Source: Ephydatia muelleri (lineage: Eukaryota; Porifera; Demospongiae; Spongillida; Spongillidae). Taken from it: a stretch of DNA of 64,000 nt. Made by a program: the position numbers and the translations under genes. Of this stretch, positions 47,741 through 60,574 are shown piece after piece; position 1 is the first letter of the stretch; the number at the start of each line of letters is the position of its first letter. The DNA is taken from the NCBI GenBank assembly GCA_013339895.1, contig JABACO010000003.1, positions 7,981,662 through 8,045,661 of the forward strand, read 5' to 3'. The notes under the pieces are model-generated. The model worked only from the letters and a program-made list of their open reading frames with translations, did not search any database and was not told where the DNA came from.

Positions 47741-49407
47741 GGAGGACTGGTTTACGGAAGGTCAAAGCCCAAATTACGATAGTGCGCGGTTCACCAAACC
47801 GTGTAACATTAATGAAATTCAAAGGTTTGCTAAGATACCAGAAACCGCACGTGACTGACAATATTTCAATATACGCATTTGCTTATAATGTTCAATACGC
47901 AGACAGCTTATATTGCTGCTTATATTCGAATATACGTTATAATATACAGTGTCGCATAACAAACTTTTTGCACTGTGCACTGTCTTCATCACTGTCACTA
48001 CTCTCATTGCTTTCAGTGTCACTTTCATTACTATAAGTACATGTATTATGACTTTGGCATGATGATTGCTGCTGCTTTTGAAGCATGTCCTCAACAAGCA
48101 AATCCCTCCATATCAAAACATCAGCATCAAAATTTTGTCCACAGATCTTGTGTAGTGCAACCACTGATTCATGTGACATACAGACTCCTAGTTTCTGTAA
48201 TGTGGTGTAAACGTAATATGTTAAAATAGTGCTTGGTCAAATGAAGTAAAATATAATGTGCTTACCATCTTTCCACTATGACCTGCATGAAGGATGAGTG
48301 ATATTATCTTCTGGATTAAGTTCACTTGAGAAAAATGAAACTTGAATAGAATTCCTGCACAAACACACATAACAGCAGCCCTGTTGTTTCTGATGGTTTT
48401 TGTTTCAGTGCAGAATTGAAGAATGCTTGCTAAAATGGGTGCTTGTGTGGTCATTGCACTAAGCAGATCTGCCCATTGAAAGTTTTTCAACTCTTCGAAC
48501 GACTTGCAACAAAACTTGGAGTTTGGTGCACACATCCTTTTTATTTCTTTTTTCAATGAACGTCCAATTTTTCTGACCATTAGTCTTCGAAGTTCTGTGT
48601 CTTTGTAGCAATGATCAAGGAGACTCTTATTACTGCCTCTTGCAATACTTTTGCACAAGTTTCTCCTGGTCTGGCTCTTGATTGGAAAAGTTTTCATCCC
48701 TGACGGATAATCAATGCTAACCTGAAGAAACGGTAATTGTATAGAACCATTTGCCCATAAAAGAGGTCACTGATTGTAAGAAAAGTAGGCTGAAACCCGC
48801 ATGTGTGAATGGTCCCTAGCACTTATAGGACTGCCACACTGAGACTGAGCATTAAAAACCCTTGTCACAGTAACCGCGGGAAGGCACATAACATATTTAC
48901 ATGTACCCCAATGATGTACGTACTGTGACTGCAATTGAATCCTGTGTAGACCTATCCAGATTAGCTCTCCCATCGCTTGTCGCCATTATTCAAATTTGAT
49001 TAACCAGCACGTGGGCAATTAAAAGTACAATTAACTTTATTCATTGCACGATGAATTTCATATCAACACAAACAATCGACATAAACAACCAGAACAAGTT
49101 TGATATACGCACTTGGCCAGACTGACTGCTGAAAGCCAGTCGTCTGGTCCCCAGACTAGCATGGACCTATGTAGGCCTATCCTGGACCTACATGTACATG
49201 TACCTACATAGGCCTACCCTGGACCTACATGTACCTACATAGGCCTACCCTGGACCTACGTACCTACATAGGCCTACCCTGGACCTACTGTTCTCAGAGA
49301 AAAACTGCTACATGTACTTGTACCCCAGGCAGTCTAATATCAGATTAGGCTAATCACAGTTTACATAGCACACAATTGTAAGGTCATGCTAGGTCTATAC
49401 TAGTACA

Positions 49408-49560
<153 letters not shown>

Positions 49561-50892
49561 AACACACACAGCTCATAGTCTTACTCTGTTCTGGCTTCAC
49601 AAACAACTTAGTTTTGCATTCAAGCAAAGGCTCCTGAATTGTAGAAATGTTGTCCATAGTATTTTACAACTGAGGGAGTGGGTGCCATCACGCGAGTTCG
49701 TGTCTCGAAAATGTCGCTTCGCGCCACGACTAACCTGATGCGTGTGAAACACAAGTATGCTCGAGTCACGCACGGGTATCACTCGTGACGCGCGCACGCG
49801 TGTGTCAAGAAGCTACGTCTGGATGGTACTGTATGCGCGATTTATACAAACGATCCCGATCGCATCGGGTAAGATCGCATAGTAACTCAACTGGTAAAAA
49901 ACCTTTTTGGGCAGCGCGATGAGAGGTCTGGGACCGATTTCATGCCATCAAAAAACTGAAGGAGGGCCACACTTCAACTACACAGCATTATCTGTATGGT
50001 ACTATCCGCACGTGAGTCAATTTTGAGGGCACGAGATGGAGGAACGTATAGATTCAACATGAAATGCTTCTTCCGAGTATGGAAGCCGATTTTTCTATAG
50101 GAAGGCCTAGTTTTTAGTACATTTTATAGTTCTTCGATGTACTAGCTATATTATTTTCAAATATCAAAATCGTAAATCGTAAAGGTATTGACACAAATGA
50201 CCGTGGAATATTGTAATGAGAAACCCTTCTCATTGACTACCTGTACATTTGGGGACAATGTTATGACAATCCTAGGGAAGCCCCAGCTTAAATAGGAAAA
50301 ATACGGCGACACCACTAAAAATCATAACAAATGTAGTGTACTAACATTTTCAAATTTCAAATCCTGGGAAAAATCTGGCGTCCTTGGTATACAACTAACC
50401 CATACATTGGTATGGGAAGGTATACGGGAATATTCGGTGATTCGCAAACCGCGAGTAAATTATTCTGACTTTTGACCGCTCATTTCTGGATATGGGATAA
50501 AATGATCACAATTCATTAGAATGCGTGCACTTATAAAATTACCTGAACATCTGCTTTGCTGGGCCTCCGGAGAAGACTTTTGCAGAAAAGAATGCCCATT
50601 TCACCAACTAAATCGTTCTGTGGAATTAAAAAAGGTGAAGTTGGTGCGTGAACGTGATTATATACATGATTGTACCAGATTTGGACGCACCTTGTATACA
50701 CTATCTTCAATAGTGAAGCCCTTTTCTTTTGTTTCTTGAAAGGAAGCACTAAGCCTTTTCATTTCATCCAAAACGTTGCACAACAGCCCATTCATTCTGC
50801 GCAGCTCTTCCCTAGTAGAGTGGTCAGATTTCCTCATGTCCTCCCTAATTTGTTGCAGATCTTTATTCATATGACTTGCGGAGGGAGTCAGC

Positions 50893-52056
50893 CAGGGGCG
50901 GATACAGGATTTTGTGTTAGGGGGGGCATATAGGGATAGGAATGGGGGCGTGCCCCTCCAAACTTGCCAGGGTGTCTGGGAAAGCGCAGTAAGCACCATC
51001 ATCCCCGACCCAAAACCCTAGCCACTGGGGTTTTGTTTTTGCACTTTTGGAAATTATAAAACATGTACTCACGGATACAAATGATTAAAGATTCCTATTA
51101 TAACAGTCACACTTCACAAATAGGGTCAATTAAAAGCATCCTCCGAGGGTATTTTCGACTATAGCTGTCAATGATAGCATCAATATTAAGTTCAATATCT
51201 TTGTGCACATACAATAACATTAACGCTATCTTCTCCCATAGTGCTGCGATAGACATTTTTAATAAATCAGCTCTTTCCACTCCACTTGATGTTACACAGG
51301 TCAATAGCAGTAGCTTAACCGATTAACGCCGGAATAAACTAAAGCAGAATTGTCCAAAATCAACTAAATGAGGCAGCAGAGGAATGTTAGTTATCAGGAA
51401 GGAGGGTTTCAACAATATTAATTGAAGCGTGAACGTGAATAACTTCTAATTGGTGTAATGTTTCAAAGAACTCTTTGGGAACATGGTAGGGATGCATTTC
51501 TGTCTGCTATGGTTGGGACAAGAGAGTTTGGTTTAATAGGGGAATTATTCCACATGGTTTTCCAAAGCGCAATCTCTTGATGAAATGCTTGTGGAAAAGG
51601 CAGATCATCACTATAAAACTTTCTGGCAATGTTGCCAAATCAGGGTCTGGAAGGCACTCAAGAGTGGACTCTGCTTTCTTCGCTACAAAATGAATTTTGT
51701 AAAGTCTCGCTCGTATGATTAATGATTCATTGGCACCTACACTATTTGCTCGCAGCCAGCAATAGTCAGCTGACGCTTAGCCATGGGATCCGGATGACGG
51801 CGGACTCCGCAGATCTACTACTTTCCTGACGGCAATTGAAATTCGCAATGTACGAACTGAACGCTCAACAGCACAATAGAAAAAGGGCCACGTGTCAGGG
51901 GTGATATTTAACACGTACAACAGGTCTAGGCCTGCACGAGCTCCGACAGTGCGTCGCTGATGACATGTAATTAAATTCATTACAATGGACAGGAGGCGTA
52001 TCCTTATTAGTTAGGGGGGGCATTGGCCGGGTTTGCCCCCCCCTGTATCCGCCACT
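50893..52056. mobile_element. Non-autonomous hAT in exon 1 of element O gene 1
   Basis: Left end CAGGGGCGGATACAGG at 50893-50908; right end CCTGTATCCGCC with about ACTG at 52042-52057. Flanks GAGTCAGC and CTGTCAGC look like a worn 8-bp duplication. Removing the element and one copy restores the O gene 1 reading QPLTPSASHMNKD. No transposase inside. An open minus-strand stretch at 51107-51304 shows no known domain. Confidence 0.75.
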
Positions 52057-52244
52057 GTCAGCGGCTGTGAGCGTAAAGGTAGCGTGGGTTGCTGCGGTAC
52101 CCTTGAGATAGGCACTTCCGCTGAGCTGCTATGACTAAGCTGATTTGGAGGTTGGCGACCAGTACTTCTAGCCTGGCTCTGAATAGCAGTTGAAGGTAGT
52201 AGGCTGCTTGAGAACGCTGCTGATGTACTAAACTCGCCGGCCAT

Positions 52245-52294
52245 CGCTTGGTCAAATATATCGGTTTCGAAGCACGTGTCAGAAAAAAATTGAA
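52245..52294. promoter_or_regulatory. 50-bp divergent promoter region of element O
   Basis: Only 50 bases separate the two divergent ATGs (52244 minus, 52295 plus). It contains CACGTG (about 52274-52279) and an A tract. The two 5' untranslated regions must overlap or be very short, unless transcription starts inside the opposite gene. Confidence 0.6.
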
Positions 52295-53942
52295 ATGGCG
52301 CGTTTGCTTCGAGGTGAGAGCAAAAGGCTTTAAGTGACCGTCTTTCCTGCGTTACAAAGGATTCTTTATTTAGGATTTGAAGGCGAATTTTATTGCAAAG
52401 AATGCAATGAGGTTTTTCATTACAAGAGTCGACTTGAACGACATATCAGTTCAGAGTTCATCACATAAGGCTTTTGTTGATGCAATGGAGCGGCAACGGA
52501 CATCAACGATCGAGGTAAATAACGCGGTACTGATGCATGCGATGTAATTTATTCACTGACTTTAGGCCTACCAAGAACCACTTACATCAACCATCGAATA
52601 CGCTGAAGAGGATTTTGGTGTAGAAGATGCCGCGGATAGTGATGAGTTTGCTGATAAGGACTTTGAGGACCTTGTGAAACAGTTTAGGGTGGATGAGAAA
52701 ATGTCCTACTATCCATTCCCAAGCAAGATATTTGCTCTCCTTTACATTCTCATACATGGTCCACATCCCATCGTTTGTACTGATGTACTTCTATCTACTG
52801 GGTACCACTATTTCCTTTACAACAGGGTAACACAGCTCTTATGTTTATTTGGTTTATACTCAAAGAATGTGGTATTAAGGTGCCTAGCCTATCCACTGTG
52901 AGAGCATTAAAAGTACCTGGAGTTGATATGCCACAGAGGGTTAGTTAATCATTGCTTCAATTTCATCAGCATACATATCCAGAAATGAGCGGTCAAAAGT
53001 TAGAATAATTTACTCGCGGTTTGCGAATCACCGAATATTCCCGTATACCTTCCCATACCAATGTATGGGTTAGTTGTATACCAAGGACGCCAGATTTTTC
53101 CCAGGATTTGAAATTTGAAAATGTTAGTACACTACATTTGTTATGATTTTTAGTGGTGTCGCCGTATTTTTCCTATTTAAGCTGAGGCTTCCCTAGGATT
53201 GTCATAACATTGTCCCCAAATGTACAGGTAGTCAATGAGAAGGGTTTCTCATTACAATATTCCACGGTCATTTGTGTCAATACCTTTACGATTTACAATT
53301 TTGATATTTGAAAATAATATAGCTAGTACATCGAAGAACTATAAAATGTACTAAAAACTAGGCCTTCCTATAGAAAAATCGGCTTCCATACCCGGGAGAA
53401 GCATTTCATGTTGAATCTGTACGTTCCTCCATCTCGTACCCTCAAAATTGACTCACGTGCGGATAGATAATGCTGTGTGTGGCCCTCCTTCAGTTTTTTG
53501 ATGGCATGAAATCGGTCCCAGACCTCTCATCGCGCTGCCCAAAAAGGTTTTCTACCAGTTGAGTTACTATGCGATCTTACCCGATGCGATCGGGATCGTT
53601 TGTATAAATCGCGCATACAGTACCATCCAGACGTAGCTTCTTGACACACGCGTGCGCGCGTCACGAGTGATACCCGTGCGTGACTCGAGCATACTTGTGT
53701 TTCACACGCATCAGGTTAGTCGTGGCGCGAAGCGACATTTTCGAGACACGAACTCGCGTGATGGCACCCACTCCCTCAGTTGTAAAATACTATGGACAAC
53801 ATTTCTAAAATTCAGGAGCCCTTTGCTTGAATGCAAAACTAAGTTGTTTGTGAAGCCAGAACAGAGTAAGACTATGAGCTGTGTGTTTTGTTAGTGTGTG
53901 TGTGTGTTTGTACTGTGTGTGCGTGTGTGTGCGTGTGCGTGC

Positions 53943-54049
<107 letters not shown>

Positions 54050-54588
54050 GCTTACAAGTGTGTACTAGTATAGACCTAGCTTGACCTTACAATTGTGTGC
54101 TATGTAAACTGTGATTAGCCTAATCTGATGTTAGACTGCCTGGGGTACAAGTACATGTAGCAGTTTTTCTCTGAGAACAGTAGGTCCAGGGTAGGCCTAT
54201 GTAGGTACGTAGGTCCAGGGTAGGCCTATGTAGGTACATGTAGGTCCAGGGTAGGCCTATGTAGGTACATGTACATGTAGGTCCAGGATAGGCCTACATT
54301 GGTCCAGGGTACTAGTATAGGCCTATGTACAGTTAGGTACATTGTAGGTCCAGGGTGGTACAGGTGGTGATGAACACGTAGGCAAAGATGAGGAGAGTGA
54401 AGATGAGGATAACTATTCAGATGGAATTGAAGTAGACTAAAACCTACAAACACCTGGACCCTTGCACAAGTACATGCATGTACTGAATTACAATTGTATG
54501 GCCCTTGAAGATAATTTCATTATGTGGTAGGTCCATTGTATGCTATGTAAACTGTGGTTAGCTAATCTGATGTTAGGCTGCCTGGTAA

Positions 54589-55250
54589 CTTCCAGTTCTA
54601 TGAGAACAAACTGTGTACAGGTACACAGTTTGTTCTCTTAGAACTGGAAGATACAGGATTGTCATCTCCATAGAAACAGTCCCAAACAGACTTTTAAAAC
54701 AGAGCTCTCTTATTGAACCCTAGAACAGCAAAGTACCAGGACATTATGCAACAGACTAAAATGCCTCTACCACTAGGCCAAAGGCTTTGCATCAGGCCAC
54801 TCACCCCCCTCCCATCATGTACTTGATTGTGAAGTTTATGGCATCAGGACTAATGCTCCCATGCATGCCATCACCATCGCTGCACACAATGTGCGGTTTG
54901 TATATAGGTGCTACACATATAAAGTGTGTGCTTTTAAGACATAGGTCCTATGTCTTAAAAGCACACACTTTATATGTGTAGCACCTATATAAAAACCGCA
55001 CATTGTGTGCAGCGATGGTGATGGCATGCATGGGAGCATTAGTCCTGATGCCATAAACTTCACAATCAAGTACATGATGGGGGGGGGGGGGGGGTGAGTG
55101 GCCTGATGCAAAGCCTTTGGCCTAGTGGTAGAGGCATTTTAGTCTGTTGCATAATGTCCTGGTACTTTGCTGTTCTAGGGTTCAATAAGAGAGCTCTGTT
55201 TTTAAAGTCTGTTTGGGACTGTTTCTATGGAGATGACAATCCTGTATCTA
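54589..55250. repeat. Long palindrome inside copy C
   Basis: Arms of about 300 bp (54648-54945 and 54947-55250) meet with essentially no spacer at ATAGGTCCTAT. A second hairpin (54589-54618 against 54621-54650) adjoins on the left. Copies A and B have this segment once, so it is a copy-C-specific inverted duplication. A G run (55080-55094) differs between arms. Confidence 0.85.
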
Positions 55251-55332
55251 TTTTTTTGTACTGGTGAAGAACAGCAGGGTCCAGGAACCCAATGTTGAGA
55301 CTGACCATCTGGAGTCATCCACCTCAGGCTAA

Positions 55333-55785
55333 GTGAATTTACTCAATCAGAGTTTTGACACTAGGTTCCAACCTACCAGGCAAGATGTCTGCTGGTCCGG
55401 AGGGCATGCACTTCTTCATCAAGTGGTCCAAAACCAACCAGATGGGCAGGTGTGTTCAGCGTACCAAAGGCAGGCACATGTGTCCAGTTCCAGCAATGGA
55501 GGCCTACAGAGAATGTTGTCACTGTTCCACTCACTCTCACCCCTCTTCCACTTCAAAGATGGGAGAACACTCACATCTAAGAGCTTCTGCTCCACCTTTC
55601 TACCCCTGGTATGGTGGAGCTATGTGGCTACAATCCAGCCAAATATAACACCCACATTGGTGCAGCCATGTACAGTAGCTGCCAGAACAGGCCTTCCCAC
55701 TGACACCATTTGGAACCTCGGAAGAGGTGAAGCAAAGCATACCAGACATACGTATTGGTGCAGCCACAGTACATGTAAACTCTAA
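55333..55785 (+). pseudogene. Tyrosine-recombinase fossil in copy C
   Basis: Third copy of the remnant, in the reverse direction. Same recombinase C-terminal patches as in A and B; incomplete and old. Family DIRS/Ngaro or Crypton undecided. Confidence 0.55.
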
Positions 55786-58700
55786 TTGCGAACTAGCAAT
55801 AGCACAAATTGTGCATGTTTTAACTGCACATTACATGTATCTATGTTCACACAAACCACACACTGTGTGCAGAGACAGGGGTTGGGCCTGATGCCATAAC
55901 ATGGGAGGGGGGTGGAGTGTGCTTTGACCCTGATGCAGGGCTTTGGCCTAGTGGTAGACTGAGCAGCGCCCCGATGTGTAGACAAAGCTTTCCTTAATGT
56001 AAGTATATATTGTGATAGCGCTCTTCCATTGGCGAAGTCCCAGAGAGTGCTTCGCAGTTAAGCGCTTTACGTGTATTGATCGACGCACACATGCAGACAA
56101 ATATTGAAAATGCGGCACATTCAGACTTGATGTTAATCGATCTAGGTAAGACTGAGAAGCCTACGTAGGTCGTAGCTGTACTGGAAAGTGCTAACGAATC
56201 ATTTTTTTCCCCTGCGTGTAAGCGTATCAGTGCACGTGCCTATCCTATACGCGCTTCATTCATCGAGCTGCATGCAGGCTAAACGAACACTGTTTACAAT
56301 AAACTTCAAGTGAAAACAACCCACTATATAGGTCAAAAGTGTCCATGACGACGTCTTGTATACAATAAATATAATAGCTTCACCATAATGCATTAGCAGT
56401 GAGCTAGGTGGTGGGTGTCCCTCTAGCTGGCAGTCTAGACCTATGGGGATTGGGGGGAGGAGGCTAGGGAAAAGGTTTCCACTTAGCTACCTGGCTTGCT
56501 ATTGGCTCAGATCATCGCCAGCAGCCTTGTTAATCTTCAGCTGAATTAACTTATTATGCACATTTATTCACCATTGGGACAATTATTTATTAAACAATTT
56601 TGGCAGATGACGCAATGGCATACTTATATGAATAAATTATGCGCGGTAGAAATTAATTTTTTGTCTTGATTTTAGTTAAAGAATGGTTAATGGAATAATT
56701 TTTCGAAGTACATATATCAAATCAGACCGATTTATAGTACATTATAAACTTGTTTAAAATTCAATTTGAAATAAAAAGCAAGATGACCGCCTATGTATGG
56801 GCCATTTCTGGATATATGATAAAATGGATCTTCTTAGCATCCATACTACAGCCTCTCATTGACATCCATCATACGCAACTGCTTACAAAACCCTGAGATA
56901 TCCAGCTGCTTGGCTCGTTTTCCTGTTCGTACAGAGGGTGATTACACGTATGTTAATGTGCCATTCATTATTGGTTTTTAAAATACGCATTTGGTGTAAC
57001 ACAGTGAAATTTATCATGGAAAGTGTTGGAATGAAAATCCCAGGTTTGCTACACCGATGGTGTCACTACCTCATGGAGAGGGAATATTTGTACGCGATTG
57101 GGTTTATTTTCACCACAATGACATTGGTATGACAAAAGGAGTCATTCTGTCATTTTTCAAGCAGGTACACTTGTTACGCGTACTGTAACACATTTACAAT
57201 ACGTGCGTAACGCATATATAGATTTCAAATCACCAGTTAATTGCTTACTTATCCAGGGTTCTTCAAGTGAGTTGCATGTTGAAATAGAACCTGTTATTGA
57301 CAAGGACGCATTCATACATATTACTTCGTATCCTGAAGATGTATACTTTCCAGAAGATTGTGGCATCATTCTAAACAAACTCACCATCCATTTGACTCAA
57401 GTATCCCCCCTTGCTCAGCCTTCATCATCTCTAATAAAATGGGATGGAAGTAAATTTGAAAGGCTAAGCTCACAGGTAATGTTCTTTGGGCATAGCTTAT
57501 CGTTACTTTATTATTTTATATACTTGCAGGACATTGACAAGTATCTCACACCTCATCCGCTTAAGGAAAAGGCTAGTGGCCGACCTGTGATTATGGTACC
57601 ACTTATTTTATTTTGTGACGATACAAGTGGCAATCGTAGCAAAAAGTGGCACAAATTCGACTGTTGGTACCTTTTGCTAGCAGGCCTTCCTCGCCACGAG
57701 AATAGCAAAGTATCAAATATTCATTTTGTGTGTTGTTCAGACAAAGTGACACCTTTAGAGATGAGTCAGCAAATTGTTTCTGAGCTGAATGTGTTAGAAA
57801 CAACTGGTATTGAGGTGTATGATGCTAGCGCTTGCACTACTGCTCTAGTGATTGCACCTCTTATATTGTGACAACCCACGTGCATCAGAGCTGTTAGGCC
57901 ATCTTGGGAGCACAGCACTGAAATATTGCCGCATTTGCATGGTAAGTTAATTATAGGTAAGAACTAGGAAGGTGATGTGATTTTGTTTGCACAGGCTGAT
58001 AAGAATGATTCTCCAACCATCGTCTGTGAACAACGGAACTTAATGCAAGCTCAAATGCAGACTCTGCAAATTGAACTTGAAGTAAGTGAATATGCAAAAA
58101 CTGAGGTGCGGAAGAGATTTGGACTGCGTGAAATCACCAACAACCCATGGTTTCATTTCCTTGGAGACATTTTCTTGTAAGTGTTAAGTGCATGCAGTCA
58201 AACTAATACCTTCGTACAATATATGGGAAAGGGTCTAGCTAAGTATTCCTTCTGTGTAGATTTGATTTTCAAAGAGGTTGATCCATAAAGTTAAAAGGCA
58301 CTGAATTTACTATTAGGCATACATTTCAATATGAGCATTACTTTTCTCTTGCTTCTCCTGAAATTAATTTAAGGGTAATTGGACACTCATATATACATAA
58401 TTATACATATATTTAAGTTAGATTATTTTTTTTAGATCTTTACCAATTGAAGTTCTGCACACAATACTACTTGGCCCGTGCAAGTATATCTTGAAAAAAA
58501 TAATTCCCAAATTATCTGCAAAGCAGAAAGAAGACATTCTTGCAAGGATACGAGCTTTTAACACCTCTGGGTTCCAGGTCAAAATGTATGGAAATGTTTG
58601 CAGATATTTCCAGTCCTTTTGTGGCCGTGACTTTAAAGCATGGTCTCAAATGGCCATGTTCATTTTGCCACCCTACTTGACTGAAGGAGAGAAATTGGTA

Positions 58701-60021
58701 CTTCTGTATTGTACCAAGGTATTTAGACCATACAAGGTTCATGGCATTTTAAAATAACTGGCTCATGTTTTGTGTATGTAGGTTTTTGAAATGACATATT
58801 GCAGCTATTTTACACCATCTCGGGCTGCAGAATGGAACAGCATTTGCGACATGTTTGTTCAAGCTGTTAAAATCCATATGCCAGAAATGCTACAAAAGCA
58901 GAAAGTACATCTATTTCTCCATATTGTTCCGTGTATGCTCCAGTTTGGACCTACATCAGCATTCTGTGCAGAAAGGTAATATGATCTTGCATTGCTTACA
59001 AACATGACTAGTACCTTTAACCATATAGGTGTGAGTTGTTCAATGCTTCTGTAAGAGCACAGAATGTTTATGGGAACCACAAGTCACCTAGCCGGGACAT
59101 TGCAATTAACTTTGCACATTTGCAGTATATGACAAAAAATTACACATGGCACAAATGGAGAGTAAGTGTTGTCATACATGTTTAAAAATAATAATAATGT
59201 GTTACATTTTCCAGTGGTAATTCTACTCTGTTTAAACTTCCACAAATCCAACACAATATTAATGGTACGTCCATCAGGGAGCTCTACGACCGTGAAATCT
59301 ATCGACCTGGAACACTGCGTTTTGTGAGTGTTTTGTCATGCATTTGTACTGTGGTGATTGTATCTTTTTTAATAGGTATGTCGCAACTCCCAAGCAATGC
59401 AATTGCAGAATATAGTTGTTTCACTTCATGGCAGTGAACCCTGCCATCTCTCTACCCTCACTCCATCCTATGAACTATCCCTTGACATGTACAACCTGAG
59501 TGATGAAGTCATTGAGTACAGAGGCACTGTGTCTTGGGCAAAACAGATTGTCTGTTGTGGTGAATATGTAGAACTAGACAGCATCTGTCAGGTAAAACAT
59601 GTAACAGTTGTTAGTGCTGTTATGATACAGACTCATTGACCCATGCAGGATGTCAAGTTTGGAGTTATGCTTGTAGCCTGCAAACCAAAATACAGAGGAA
59701 CTGCATTCTGTTTAATTCAGGCTTTTCAACCTCTCACTACTAGCCGTGGGGAAGCTGTACTCAATGACTGTGATTGTGCCCTGTTTGAGCTGTCAAACAA
59801 AGTCATAACAATTGCAGCAACAAACATCAGAAGAGCAGTTTCCTTTGTACACCAATGCTCAGCAACATGCCACTTTGAAGAGGGGCCAACACCTGTACAG
59901 ATTGAAAGAGAGCCAATGTCTCAAACAAAGCTGCATTTTATACATGACTTTAGTAACAAAATGTATTGCTACAACAGGTACTGTATATTGCCTACATCCC
60001 TAAGCAGAATTTAATTACATC

Positions 60022-60297
60022 CGCCTTATCAATACTGATACAAGGTTATCAATACTGGTACAGGGTTGAGTAATAACAGCTTGGTACAATATTGATGAAT
60101 AAACGGTATTGTTACAGTATTGATACATGAAAGATACAAGTTGATATCAATGCTGTTACTAGACCGCTGCATCGGGATTGTATCAACTTTGCCCGAAGTC
60201 ATTGTAAACAGGATTGTACACTACCCTGTATCAATGCTGATAACATCTTGTAACAATACCGTATCAATGTCGCTACAATAATAGATTATTGGCTGTG
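60022..60297. repeat. Right subterminal repeats of element O
   Basis: Many variants of TATCAATACTGATAC and AACAGCTTGGTAC in both orientations, up to the terminal TTGGCTGTG. Same motif set as at 26562-26790. Confidence 0.7.
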
Positions 60298-60574
60298 TAT
60301 GCGTCACTTGCACTGGAGACGTGGAGCACATCAATTAGGCACAATGATGCATGCAGGGATCGAACTACGTATGCCCTTCATGCTTTCATCTTCTGAGACG
60401 CAGGTGTTTTGGTGAGTATACTGTATGAATTTAGTAGCGTAGGGTATGTTCGGCAGTGGGTAGTGTTCGGCCTAAGGCTATGTGCATATCTTGGAAGGAG
60501 GAGATATGGCCTTCTTCCTATACTAGTACAGTTGGCCATCTCTCTATAATGGTGGACATCTCCCTGTACTGTAA

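Larger units (their letters stand above)
45325..47977 (-). mobile_element. CACAGTG-ended element with THAP gene, 2653 bp
   Basis: Ends CACAGTGCAAAAAGTT at 45325 and AACTTTTTGCACTGTG at 47962-47977, extended inward by AT-rich, GAATATAC-type subterminal repeats. The 3-bp duplication CAC lies at 45322-45324 and 47978-47980; without it the Ac3 transposase reads EDSDENGTD without a break. CAC ends with a 3-bp duplication suit a CMC (Chapaev3/EnSpm) type. Contents: TGTGGACATCTGTCTG minisatellite, a THAP gene, tandemly duplicated 47.2-47.6 kb, a G tract. No transposase was recognised, so it is probably non-autonomous or THAP-based. Confidence 0.75.
43274..48986 (-). pseudogene. Ac3 transposase (DUF6589-like), interrupted by a CAC-ended element
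   Basis: ATG 48986, short exon 1 (MATSDGRANLDRSTQDSIAV) without the CxxC zinc module seen in Ac1 and Ac2. Then 48720-48265 (MKTFPIKSQTRRNLCKS, LILHAGHSGKM), 48206 onward (YTTLQKLGVCMS, then an acidic linker ending SDEDS), cut by the element 45325-47977. The frame resumes as DENGTDTECDIEDD at about 45321. Next GYRICGDNIDKTVCSRYMR and SLHYFHLFAVQSRV (to 44614), 44549-44250 (LFGGDQLTCARARS, VIEDWHTKVNF) and 44192-43274 (GTLFQLRNVIHRTNV, GDGNRVLRCWRYMLPIF, DLHMEHLNRIL, GLGANKSASAM). The conserved acidic motifs match Ac1 and Ac2. Without the insertion the reading frame looks open. Confidence 0.82.
41634..49158 (+). mobile_element. Ac3: diverged helicase-bearing transposon, 7525 bp
   Basis: Terminal repeats TAGTCTGGGGACCAGACGAC of about 127 bp (41634-41760 and 49032-49158), nearly identical. 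Perfect 9-bp duplication GCATGGACC at 41625-41633 and 49159-49167. The first six bases TAGTCT are shared with Ac1 and Ac2. Convergent helicase (plus) and transposase (minus). It holds a 2653-bp CAC-ended element at 45325-47977 within the transposase; without it Ac3 is about 4.87 kb. Proteins are clearly more distant from Ac1 and Ac2 than those are from each other. Confidence 0.92.
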
